In this document: one piece after another, positions 22,896 to 33,632 of the stretch | Position numbering within the stretch: the first letter of the stretch is position 1 | Layout: every line of letters starts with the position of its first letter | Source of the DNA: Desmodus rotundus | Lineage: Eukaryota; Chordata; Mammalia; Chiroptera; Phyllostomidae | Reading direction: 5' to 3' | Length of the DNA: 64,000 bases | NCBI RefSeq assembly: GCF_022682495.2 | Contig: NC_071391.1 | Location: 113,629,195-113,693,194 of the forward strand | The notes under the pieces: generated by a model | Database searches by the model: none | What the model saw: the letters and a program-made list of their open reading frames with translations, nothing else | Told to the model about the DNA's origin: nothing | Position numbers and translations under genes: made by a program

Positions 22896-25401
22896 TGTAA
22901 ACAATTGGATTAGCAAATAGTGCACCTTTTCTGCCCTTTTAGAGATAAAAGGAGGAACTAGGAAAAGCCCAGCATTAGAAAAGAATGTAAGCACTCCCTC
23001 CACACCTGTGACATCATTGATTTCAAGCCCTTTGATTTTTTAATGCTAAGTCAGTGCAATTTATAACATATGCAGTGTATCACATCTACTCTGCAATGTG
23101 TGTGTAAAAAGATATTTTATTTACATTTTTTCATGGTAAAGAGGACCTAAAAAAGGCAGAGAGTAAAAATCATGTGTATGAACTCCTTTTATAGTTCTTT
23201 TCCAAATAAAACACATTATCAGTAACTTTAATATCTAAGCTGTAGAGATGAACAAAGTTACTTGAAAAAATATTTTATATTATTGACAACACAATTAGAA
23301 TTCTACAAATAAAAAATTATAAACTATTTACCCCTAGAGATCTAGTCATTGTTGTTGTAAGCAAAATAATAACAATTTAAAGATGATGCTAAGGCAGGTA
23401 CTACTTGGATTGTGAGTAACAACTTCATTATTTCAGGAAAGGGCTGGGGCTGGTCTCTGACAGAAGCAGGTAGGCTCAGGCCTTGCCAGTCACCTAGGGG
23501 TGTCAGTAGTTGCGTCACTATGGGGACAGGAGGTCAGAACATGCTGAGCCATCCACATGACAACAGCTGATTACTATGCAAAATCTTACGGACAGTGACA
23601 AAGGAGCTAATGCCACCTCCCATGTAATATGGCACGCGTCCTACTTTCTAGCCCCTTGTGAGTAGTTAAGAAATTAATTATAAAATGATTAAGGAAAGGG
23701 AACATTCTCATAATTTGTTTTCTCTCATTTGTACCTTTCTGTTGTTTCCCCTATGGTTCTCTCAACTAATCTGCTCTTTAATAAACAAGGCCTTCTCTGC
23801 TTACGTAAAAAAGGGAATGTTTGAGAACTGAACTCTACAATTCAAGGCTAAAGTTTCTGCATTCGACATTAGTTACAAAAGCCTTTTGCAGAAACAGCTA
23901 AATCCAGCAACAGTGGAAATATGCACCGACATCACTGAACTACAGTTAGGTGTGTTATTACCTGACATACGTGCCCCTAAAGACTCTGCCGTATGCAAAG
24001 TCATGCCATGAAATCCACAGCGCTTGTGGAAAACGGAGTCACGGAGCAACACTCAAAAGTTTTGTCAGTGACATATTAAGAAAACAATCATTGGAACCCA
24101 ATAAAAGTGTGGCGCAATTTTCTATGTATTGAATGGTTAAGAAATATAAAAATGGCACAATAAATATGGCATGTAATGTTGAAAAATACCTAAAGTCTGC
24201 TTATGGAGGTGACGTTAGAATGATTATGGTTTAGGAACTATTTTACAGTGACAGAAGGAGAGTTGTTGAAATTAAATATCAGATATGGATGGGCATGTGG
24301 GGTAACAGTGAATTGAGGTAGCTGGCAGGCCTTTGAAGTGTTTTTGTCACTGGCTCCATTCAGGTGGTGCAGTTATCTGCCTTCGCCTGGCGTTCTTGCA
24401 GATGAAATTGCACATAATAAAATATAGTTATATCTCTGCAAAAACAAATATACCTATGTCCTTAGAGATATATTTGCTTACATCATATATATATATATAT
24501 ATGCCTTGAGTCAATGGCCCTGTAACAAATTTGCATTTTCAAAACAAGTATTATAGTAGAACAGATCACTTGCAGATACAAGTGATACGGTATAGTAGAG
24601 TGGTATCTGAGTTATTAAAGTATTAGAAACATTGATGGAAAATGTGAATCGTCTCCCAGAAACACTCACATATACATATATGCACTCAAGCACATTGTAT
24701 AAGTAATAATATCCCCATTCCTTATGATTTCTGCCACTGGCATCGTGTTTAAAATTTTCTTTTGCATCACATGTTTATGTATCATCTTTGCCTTTATTTT
24801 GTACTGGTTTTGACTCATACTTTGGAAAATGTAAACTCAAATGACAAATTCTTCTTTGACTCATTGAAGAAGGTTTGAATTCATTCCCAAATATGTCTCC
24901 ATAAATTTTTGTTTCTGTGTAAACTCCCAAAGCCGAGTTATTATTTTCATTGTGTTTGTATGCTTATAGAGGGCAGTGGCACATTTTACCAAATGTGGTT
25001 TACAGAGATTGCTCGAGTCTTTTTTAACAAAGACAAACTGCATTTGTTGGGGGAAGTTCACATAACGAGGGCTTGTGATTTTACAGTATCTATGTTTATG
25101 GTGCTGTCTTGCTGTGGCTAAGTGGCTAAAGTCCAAACTCTGACTCTCGCTTACAGCAATAAAATGAAACAGTAAAAACAGTATGGTTGTTGTTAAATTT
25201 TAATGAAGTAAAAAAGGTGTGAGTTCGCATTGGAACTAGACCAAGTTAAGCCCTTCAAGGGGCTAATTATTGTAGATCACGAATGGCATTATATTAGAAG
25301 AATAACCTAAACATTTTTATTCTCTCAATTTTCAATATAAGTTGTATATTGTCATTGAGGATGATCAGCTAATACTGTCATCACCACAGGTCAATACAGA
25401 G
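22896..25401. other. unique non-coding stretch
   Basis: No gene. Two parts look different from background: 23400-23700 and 23780-24140 contain several CpGs and a CRE-like TTGCGTCACTATGG (about 23511-23524), and no repeat. A segment at 24861-25136 is open on both strands (91 codons minus, 70 plus) without a recognisable product. A short (TA)n tract lies near 24486-24502. Confidence 0.45.
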
Positions 25402-25648
25402 CAGTGGGTCTCAACCAGAGATAGTTTTCTCCACCAGGATCTGTTTGGCAATGTCTGGAGACATTGTTACAACTGTGGCAGGGGGAGGGCAACTGGCATC
25501 TAGCAAGGAGAGACTAGGGATGCTCTGAAACAGCCTTTAATATACAGGACAACCTCACATAAGACAGCATTTGAACCTGGGCATGAGGAATAAATGTAAT
25601 GCCAAGTACTGATATGTATATCAGTGATGCCAAGGCTGTGAAAACTTT
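25402..25648 (+). mobile_element. MER5A-type hAT-Charlie non-autonomous element
   Basis: It begins CAGTGGGTCTCAACCAGAGA and contains GGCAATGTCTGGAGACATT and GGCATCTAGCAAGGAGAGAC. It ends near GATGCCAAGGCTGTGAAAAC. This is the head-to-tail order of MER5A. It is old and non-coding. Four more copies lie at 36666, 51144, 55053 and 58923. Confidence 0.85.
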
Positions 25649-25894
25649 CTGCAGAGGAAACATAACATTTAATTCATTTAAATAAATGAACACATTGATT
25701 ATTACATGCTGTTACATTTAGCAAATTACTGATCTGTGCCATCTATAAAACACATGATGATATTGCTATCTTGAAAGGGCTTACATCATATTGCATATCA
25801 GTCCTGAACTCTGTCCCAAAAGAACGCAGAACACATCAGCTATTTTTTGCTTGGTAATAACAATATCTCATTGGTAAAATGAAATTAATACTAA

Positions 25895-26095
25895 TATTGG
25901 TGATATCAATAACTAATCTTTACCAAGAGCTTACCATGAGCCAGAAACTGTTTTAAATGCTTTTCATATTTTATTTCATTCATTCTCACAACAGCCCATG
26001 GGATACATACTATGTTTCTTGCTGGTTTACCGGTAAGGAGACTGAGAGGTTAAGTACCAGAGTAATACAGCTTGCAGTGGTAGAACCAGGAAGTG
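25895..26095 (-). repeat. MIR SINE (antisense)
   Basis: CTTACCATGAGCCAGAAACT, TTCTCACAACAGCCCATGG, AAGGAGACTGAGAGGTTAAG and AATACAGCTTGCAGTGGTAG are reversed MIR landmarks in order. Confidence 0.8.
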
Positions 26096-26484
26096 GGGAG
26101 CATAGAGATGGGTTACTTGGAAAAACACTTCTGTAAATTTTGAAATCAAGGGAGGTCACGTTTATTGTAACTGGGACAAATGGCATTTGTTTTGGGTGTA
26201 ATATTGTACATTGATGTTCTGAGCATGTTAAGGTCACTGCCAGATGTGCTTCACTGGTGCTCAGGAAAGCAGTAACTTCTGCCGTATGCACTGCACCTCC
26301 ACCTCCATGCAGAGCTCCAGAAATCATTTGAAGATTACACGGAAGACACGGATAAAAGGATGGGAAAAGGGAAAGGAGATGGAGTTAAAACATGCCAGGG
26401 ATTTGATGCCTTAATGGCAGAAGATTCATGGCAGCTTCACGGGTATGAGGAGTTTCACAGGAGCAGAGATGATGAAAGGAGACC

Positions 26485-26680
26485 TACTAGATAGGTATGG
26501 AGCACTCTTCTAAGCACGTAACATGTGTTGACTCACATGATTTGCACAAAAACCATGTGAGGTAAATCTGCCTATCAAAGCCATTTTAGAGATAAGAAAA
26601 CGGAGGCCTAAGGGGATTGAATGGCTTATTCAGACCCTACTGATGATAAGTAACCAAAACAGCTCTTGAATATGGGCGCA
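26485..26680 (-). repeat. MIR SINE (antisense)
   Basis: ACTCTTCTAAGCACGTAACA, CATTTTAGAGATAAGAAAAC and GGAGGCCTAAGGGGATTGAA follow the reversed MIR order. Confidence 0.78.
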
Positions 26681-26722
26681 AACATCCATGGTCTTAATCA
26701 TACTCAATTTACTGAAAGGAGA

Positions 26723-26868
26723 GGCTTGAGACCTAAAACAAGAAAAATCAGTTCTTGAAACAGCTGGACAACATTTCTAAGTACAAATCAGTTGGGAATT
26801 CGTCTACTTTTGCTAATCATCAGTGTGTGTGTGTGTGTTTGAGAGAGAGAGAGAGAGGAGGGGGGAAG
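26723..26868 (+). repeat. local direct repeat, copy 1, ending in (GT)n(GA)n
   Basis: It starts GGCTTGAGACCTAAAACAAG, contains CAACATTTCTAAGTACAAAT and CAGTTGGGAATTC, and ends in GT then GA dinucleotide runs. The same order is seen at 27510-27690. Matching is good over about 105 bp (roughly three quarters by eye) before the microsatellite. The family, if any, is unknown to me. Confidence 0.8.
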
Positions 26869-27509
26869 GAAGGAGGAGGTGCATAGGCTCTGCGTTTTAA
26901 CATATTTCAAGCCCTCTTAAATTGGTTAATAGAGGTAAATGATATGACGTAAAGGAGAGTGAAACTGATTCATTTTTTCTGACATTTTGCAACAAATAGA
27001 AAGCTAGAGGTTGAAGTAACGTATTGAAGGAACTTGTCAATAATCAGTCAATAGACACTCCTGTTTTCAGTTTAGTGATTATTATGTTTGGCTGAAATCA
27101 ATATTGAAAGATTATTGTATCTTTAAACTTTATTTTGAACTTGATGTCTTGCAAATTACAACAGCAATACATAATTATTGTATGAAGTGAAATAATAAAT
27201 ACAAAGAACTCTTTGTATAATAATATCACATGCCTTTGTTATATCTCTTTATGTCAGCTCTCGTCCCTGAAATACTCAAATGTCAGCCTGGAGCCTGTCC
27301 CTCCACCTAGCCCTTTATTAAAAATACATAATAAAAGGAAATATCTATAGGTGTGACAATAAACTATTACATCACTACTATGAAAAATTTAACTTCAGAA
27401 ATTATGAATTTTTCCTGGAAATACAAAGTTTACTTTTGTGGAAGAAATGGTCTCCTGGAATGTTCGTGACTATATGACTTGCTCTGTGTGTGTCCAGATG
27501 ACCCACGAT

Positions 27510-27608
27510 GCTTGAGACCTAGAAGAAGAGAAAAATCAGTGTGTGAAATATCTGGGCAACATTTCTAAGCATAAACCAGTTAGGAATTAACCCATTTTGC
27601 TGATCAGC

Positions 27609-27642
<34 letters not shown>

Positions 27643-27690
27643 AGAGAGAGAGAGAGAGAGACAGAGAGAGAGACAGAGACAAAGAGGTGG
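27510..27690 (+). repeat. local direct repeat, copy 2, ending in (GT)n(GC)n(GA)n
   Basis: GCTTGAGACCTAGAAGAAGA, CAACATTTCTAAGCATAAAC and CAGTTAGGAATTAACC match copy 1, and a longer GT/GC/GA tract follows. Neither flank resembles the flanks of copy 1, so only this segment is shared. Confidence 0.8.
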
Positions 27691-28929
27691 ACAGTATGTG
27701 GTGCCCATCCATGAGCACCTAGCTTAAATGTGGTTCAAGTGACTGGGTGTCATATTAATAAGAAATAAATTTAATTCTTAATTATCATCTTACTAAGGGT
27801 CCCCAAATTTTGTTATACTAACCTTATTTTAGAAGTATCCCGTCAGCTTGTATTCATCTGTTTGAAATTTCACAGGTATTTAATTTTTGATCAAAATTCT
27901 TGTGGTGTGACTAAGATCTGATTGGTCTGCTCCTGCCCACATGTCTCTTTGTTTAAGCTTCCTCTATTGCATATACTTACTACTTTTGTTATTTTTTCTC
28001 GGGATTCAAGCTAAGTAAGAGTCTTATTGTTGTTCATGTGTGATTGCCTGATACTGCTATAGCAATAGATCATATTAGTGAAGGCATTTAACTTATAAAT
28101 GAATCAACCAACAATTTCATATCAAATGTCTATCTTTGGAAAGCTATTATATTTTATATAAAATATTATGAGACATAGTTGTGGCTTTGAAAAATGTTTA
28201 AATTTATATTACAATTTTTTCTTCCTTGGAATTCATAATGCTTTACATGTTACAAAGTTTCATCATTCCAAGATCTCATTAGGTCATGTAGTAGTAATTA
28301 TAATACTAATGAAAAGTAGCATTTATTGAGTGTCAGACAATGATAAACACAGTAAAACTTATACATTTAGCTCAAGTATATGTTACTTCTGGGATTATAA
28401 GAACTTTATTTGTAATAACCATTTTAATAAAAATAGCTATATGGTGTGTTTACTCATCCATCTGTATTTTGAAAGTATGCAAAAGTAACAAAATGTTTAT
28501 TGAGCACCATATGGGTGTTATCTTCCACGGCACCAATTTTTAAAAATTTTCCTAGACAACTACCAAAGTATCTATCTGACAGATCTGCAGCCAGGCTGAC
28601 CCCCTTCTGGTCTGTGTGGCCTACTGGAGCAGGAGTCATCTGGCACAAGTTCCAATGCAGTCAGTTCATTTCCCCCCTCCCTTTTGAAACCTCTCTAGAA
28701 GCAAAAGAAAAAGAGTACACCATACAAGGCCCTGGCTGGATTGACTCTGCAGTCCACCTTACACAACTTTCCATTTTGTCTTTACACTGGAACCACACTG
28801 CCTTTCTTTGAGACTCTCTTATGAGCTACAATCTCTCCTGACATCAAAACTTTTAAGCATGTTGTTATTTCTGCTAATAATAATAGTTAGAAGAAGAAGG
28901 AGAGTGAGAGAAGTGGAACAATACAAGTA
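27691..28929. other. unique non-coding stretch
   Basis: No gene. Open frames at 28340-28543, 28454-28648 and 28500-28811 overlap on both strands and show no recognisable domain. A short reversed L2-end-like phrase (GCATTTATTGAGTGTCAGAC, about 28319) is too small to call. Confidence 0.5.
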
Positions 28930-28997
28930 GCTAATATGTACTGAGTGAGCCCTTACTATGTTCCAAAAGCCAATCCAAGCACTATACATGTATTATA
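28930..28997 (-). repeat. MIR SINE (antisense), first part, split by a mariner-type element
   Basis: GAGTGAGCCCTTACTATGTT, CCAAGCACTATACATGTATT is the reversed MIR 3' half. It stops at the TA dinucleotide where the transposon begins and resumes at about 29687 with ATCCAATCCTCGCAACGGCC. Confidence 0.76.
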
Positions 28998-29684
28998 TGA
29001 GGTCTGCCCAGAAAAAGTCCATATTACTTGTTAATATGACGAGAACAGTTTGGGGGACATTGATGTAACCAGGCAGCCAAGGAGAGAGGACTGGAATTCC
29101 CATGTGTGAACAATGATGACTTTACTGTACTAGTCAGTGGGGGCAGTAGACACCACTGAGTGAGCATGTGTACTGTGTGGCCGTCACATTCAAAATGACT
29201 GAGCAAGTATCACAATGAATCTGCATTAAATTGGGTATCAAGTTTGAACATTCCTCTACAGAAACTATTCAGATGATTTAGAAGGTTGTAGCTGTGGGCA
29301 AATGGATATTGGCAGCCTCATTAAAACAACGCACCCACTCATGCATCACATCTCATGCAGAGTTTTTTAGTGAAACATCAAATCATTCAAGTGACTTAGC
29401 TCCCCTACATTCCAGATTTGGTGCCCTGTGACTTGTGACTTCTCCCAAAACTAAAATCACCTTTGAAACCAAAGAGATTTCAGACCATCAATGACATTCA
29501 GGAAAATACAACAGGGCAGCTGATGGCAATTGGGAAAACTGAGTGAGATCCCAAGATGCCCACTTTGAAGGGGACTGAGGCAACATTGTTCTACATACAA
29601 TGTTTCTTGTATCTTATATCTTCGTCAGAAAATGTCTCTGTTTTTCATAGTACCTGGCTAGATACTTTCTGGACAGACCTCACT
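28998..29684 (+). mobile_element. mariner-type DNA transposon, internally deleted and decayed
   Basis: The ends form inverted repeats: TGAGGTCTGCCCAGAAAAAG at the left, and at the right the reverse of TGAGGTCTGTCCAGAAAGTA. TA lies just outside the left end (28996-28997) and three bases beyond the matching right repeat (29685-29686), fitting mariner insertion at TA. A conceptual reading of the plus strand gives mariner-transposase-like pieces: one around 29330-29440 resembling the block with the catalytic aspartates, including SDLAPLHS (cognate of YSPDLAPCD), one with SPKTKITFE (cognate of FPKLKSPLK), and HFEGD near 29570. Stops and indels interrupt the frame. At about 690 bp it is well short of the usual 1.3 kb. 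It cannot make a transposase. Confidence 0.86.
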
Positions 29685-29686
29685 GT

Positions 29687-29735
29687 AGAATCCAATCCTC
29701 GCAACGGCCAGTAGAGTAAGACTATTAACATAGAA
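29687..29735 (-). repeat. MIR SINE (antisense), second part
   Basis: ATCCAATCCTCGCAACGGCC followed by GTAAGACTATTA continues the reversed MIR exactly where it was interrupted before the mariner-type insertion. Confidence 0.7.
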
Positions 29736-30934
29736 ACATAGAATGATCCCCTATGCCTTTTGAGTCAATGGGATCTCCACCAAAGTAACACTTCTTTAGA
29801 AATATCTTTTTTCACCTCCTTGATTCGGCTAAATTCACCTAACATACACCTCAAAATACAATGTCTCCCACAGGGCTTTAAATACCAACTACCACGTCTT
29901 TTTTTTGCTCACCATTGAATTCTCAGAATTCCTCAGAGGACCTGGAACATAATATCGACATTATATTTGCTCTATCAATAACGCATATTTGATGTGGGAA
30001 GATTTAAAGAACTTTCACACATATTCAAACATTTCCAGGACTTCAGGCAACACTGGTAACAGAAAGAAGAGCTAACACACACCCAGCTTCGAGGGCAATC
30101 TTGTGGAAGGTGCTAATGTTATCACCGTGCCATTGGTGTAGGAGGTATCAGTCACTCATCAATTCTTGTTTCTGGAAGAAAGAACAGCTTTGAGTTGTGA
30201 GACACAAAATTCTTCTTGAGTCATCCAAACACATGAACTATGGAGTTTTAGGGAACTTGAAATGCCATCAATTGCTCACCATTATTTTGCATATGCTCCT
30301 TAGAAAGAAGATGAAAATACGTGATGCCTTCTTGTCAGTCACAATCTTGTATATTTTACTTGTCAAAATAATGCTTTTAGACTATTTAGACAGTGTTATA
30401 TGCATTGATAAAATGAAAATATATGTGAAATAAATTGGTTATGCTATTTGTAAAACCTCTTCATATTTAACACCTTTCCCTTCTGTATCTGACTTTAACC
30501 CAGAGTCCTCTGTGATCTTGCCCTTTTGTGTTACTGCTTTCCAGAGCATTTAGAATATTGGTAGTGCAGATTTTTCTGAAAATAATACTTATTATTGTCT
30601 CCACCTCATTTGCTTGATTTCTTGCCTTTTGTTTTCACAAGCCAGTGACTACTAGCCTGGAGTTTTCTGAATAATACTTTCTTATTTTTAACCAAAAGAC
30701 AACTTCCAGACAATAATCAGGACCCATATCCCTACACCAAATGGAACTTAAATGGTTTATTGACTAAAACAGTGAACAGTCACAGTTTGTAGCTAAGAGA
30801 CTTGAAGTAAGTTTATACTTATTCAAGCCAGAAAAACTATGTCCAACTTCAATTTAGTTGACTGTCATAAGATGTAAAAAAATGGGCGTCATAGTCTCAT
30901 TATAATGTGTGTAGTGATTATATGCTGTCAACCA
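29736..30934. other. unique non-coding stretch
   Basis: No gene and no repeat I can name. A 78-codon open frame at 30197-30433 has no recognisable product. Confidence 0.55.
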
Positions 30935-31115
30935 GGTTGCTAGCACTGTGATAAATATTTGCTTTTTGTCATTATTTTTCACAACTCAGTCCAGATAAGC
31001 TTATTCTCTCCATTTTAAAGATGAGGGAAGAAGCTCAAAGAGAGAAAAAGATTCATTGACTTGCCCATAAGAAAAGAACTAGTATAAAAGCTGGTGCATA
31101 AACCCTCATTTGTAG
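30935..31115 (-). repeat. MIR SINE (antisense)
   Basis: GTTGCTAGCACTGTGATAAA, CTCCATTTTAAAGATGAGGG and ATTGACTTGCCCATAAGAAA are reversed MIR landmarks. A sense MIR follows at once, so the two form an inverted pair. Confidence 0.7.
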
Positions 31116-31119
31116 ATGT

Positions 31120-31225
31120 GGAATAGCAAAATTAGGCGATTGTGAGCATTAAATGAGGTAAACTACTTAAAGTACTCGGGACGATATTTGGAAAATAGTA
31201 AGTACCCAATACATGTGAACTATTT
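31120..31225 (+). repeat. MIR SINE 3' half (sense)
   Basis: GATTGTGAGCATTAAATGAG, CTTAAAGTACTCGGGACGAT and TAGTAAGTACCCAATACATG match the MIR 3' half in order. Confidence 0.7.
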
Positions 31226-31302
31226 ATATCACTCATTTGTTCAAGTATGTTTAACATCTGCACAAGGCAGATTACTGCTCTAGGCAATGGATATAAGTTT
31301 AA

Positions 31303-31348
31303 AATAATAATAATAATAATAATATAATAATAATAATAATAATAAATA
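31303..31348. repeat. (TAA)n microsatellite
   Basis: An AAT/TAA trinucleotide tract with one slip in the middle, next to a short reversed L2-end-like phrase (about 31235-31295). Confidence 0.95.
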
Positions 31349-32334
31349 ATACCTTGGCCCTTGCTCTCCTGATCATTTATTCTAGTGGCTGTTAATAAAG
31401 ATTTTTATTTTCACTGTGAAGAACTTTACTTAAATCATACCAGATCATCTTAATTCAAGGTGAAATAGGGATGCTTAGACATTAAGCAGACTTTCCCCAC
31501 CTTTATCAAAATATATAAATATACTGTATAAAGTATATGAAGTATACTGAACAGAATCAGTTCTCTTAGTAAACAGTTTCGGCAGTTTTAGTTCATTGTG
31601 AGGAGAGTTTTCATATGAACAAATAACGTAAGCAATTATAACCTGTACAACTGTACAATAACAAGACCTCTTAATTGAGGAGAGCACCTCTTAATTCATA
31701 GATGAAATGGCCAAACAAGACAGTTCCATTGAAGTATTAGACTCACTACTGCAAAATAAAATCTATGTGACTAAAAAGAAAATTTAAATATATTCCTAGG
31801 ACATTTCAAACTATACTTATCTCAAGGAAAATTATACCTGAACATAGTTTGGTATTTTGAAAATTATATGTGATATAAGAAATCACATCCATCAGAAATA
31901 AAATGCATTTTTACTGCCTTTTTAAAAATGAATTTAATATTAGTTAATTAATTCATCATCATTGAATTAGTACAGATTTGCAGGTTTAAAGACAGGAGTG
32001 CCTGAGTTTTAGTTTATTTGGCATTAACATTCTGAGTATCAATGCCCCAAATAAAATTATTTTCACAAAAAAATATGTAATTCATTAGTAAACACTAGAA
32101 GAAAAAATTTTATTTCTGATTTTTCCCCATCGTACTCCACACTCCCATGTAATGTTATCTCTCACATATGATTGTTTATACATATTTGGGCCTATTTAAA
32201 ATATTCTCAGTTCCATCGCTCTCTCCTTTGCCAGCGCCATGACACTTTCATTACTGTGCTGCAGAATTATTTACTATCTAATAGGGCACCCATCCTTTCA
32301 ATATTTAGGTGTACAGTGTAACTTTTCAAAGCAC
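31349..32334. other. AT-rich unique non-coding stretch
   Basis: No gene and no confident repeat. Open frames are short. Confidence 0.5.
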
Positions 32335-32545
32335 AGTCTCTGGGATCTGCCAGCTTGGTTAATTTTTTAGTAGCTGTTATATTTCAAATAATACTCAAAT
32401 ATTTCTGGTCTCAGTTGCTTTATCTGTAAATGGTAATAATGGTATTGCTTCCCAAGTAGTTTTGTACTGAGGATTAAATGAGATAATGCATGTAAACTAA
32501 AGTAGTACTGGCCTTTAGATAGTGCACAGTATGGCAGCGTTTCTA
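32335..32545 (+). repeat. MIR SINE (sense)
   Basis: GTCTCTGGGATCTGCCAGCT, GTCTCAGTTGCTTTATCTGT, GAGGATTAAATGAGATAATG and a diverged end near ATAGTGCACAGTATGGCAGC follow MIR order. Confidence 0.78.
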
Positions 32546-33497
32546 TTGCTGCTATTGCTTTTGCTATTTCAAGGAAGACCCATCTTTTGTAACATACTGA
32601 TGTTGTTGAATTCCAAATATAATTCGGTTTGGATTGTGATTGCTATTAAATAATTTTAGTGACTACCTTTTGGAAATAATAATATTTAGTATAATCTGTG
32701 TTCTCATCCAGTATATTCACTTATTTGTTTGTTTGTTTATTGCTAATTTCTTCCTTAAGGATGGTATGTTTTTTCTACGATCCTGAATTCAATGAAGATT
32801 TTTAGTTTTTCGTGTTAGATAACAGAAAAAATAAATAATAAAGCAATGATTATTTTTGTATTTGGCCACATTTGGTTTTATTCTATAACATACAAAAATG
32901 GTAGAAAAAGGAACAGGAAAAGAGAAGGTAAAAAAAAAATATGACTTTAGCATTGTAAATCCTTGGCCATAGGACTACTGGTAGCTTAAACTGGTGAATT
33001 ATATCTTAATTTTTTCAACATCCTCAGTTTGGTCCTGGTTTTATTGCCCTTTTATAGGTAGAGCATCTTTAGCTTAAAAAGGTCAAGTAATTTCAGCTTC
33101 ACACCACTTCAGCCTGAATCTGATGATCATGAACTCTTAACACTGATCTGTTTTAACTTCCTACTCTCTACAGATCCTCTAGGCGCAGTTGGAGTTACTC
33201 TGTCTCAAATAACCTAAGGAATACGACTATTCTTAACTTCTAATTGGCATAATAACTTGGTTTACTTTTGTTATTCACTCCTAGGTCTACTGCATTAGGT
33301 CCACATAACAGGGTCTATGTATTTTATGCTTTTCAGAAATTTTTGAGATTATGTCTTTGCTATAAATAAGGCCTGCTTTTATAAAGTATTCCCAAAGCCC
33401 CAGAATGAAGAATTTCCTATTTAAGGGGTTCACAGTTTGACATGTCTTGCTTTTACCTATACTATAACAAATTTTATTTTTTGAAAATATTTTGTTA
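32546..33497. other. unique non-coding stretch with a faint MIR-like patch
   Basis: No gene. From about 33035 to 33150 (AAAAAGGTCAAGTAATTTCA) there is a faint reversed MIR-like pattern, too weak for a firm call. Confidence 0.45.
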
Positions 33498-33511
33498 TTT
33501 TATATATTTCT

Positions 33512-33617
33512 TTTTTTAGATTCAAATTTTTCTTCTGTTTTTATTTGTTTATTGTTGTTCAAGTACAGTTGTCTTTATTTTCTCCCCACCACTCTCCCCC
33601 ACCCCACCCATCACCAT
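33512..33617 (-). mobile_element. short 5'-truncated L1 3' end (antisense)
   Basis: The plus strand reads TTATTGTTGTTCAAGTACAG then TTTCTCCCCACCACTC, the reversed bat L1 3' UTR end. It is flanked by a 15-bp TSD with one mismatch (ATTTTATATATTTCT 33497-33511; ATTTTATATTTTTCT 33618-33632). Only about 100 bp of the element was copied. Confidence 0.83.
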
Positions 33618-33632
33618 ATTTTATATTTTTCT

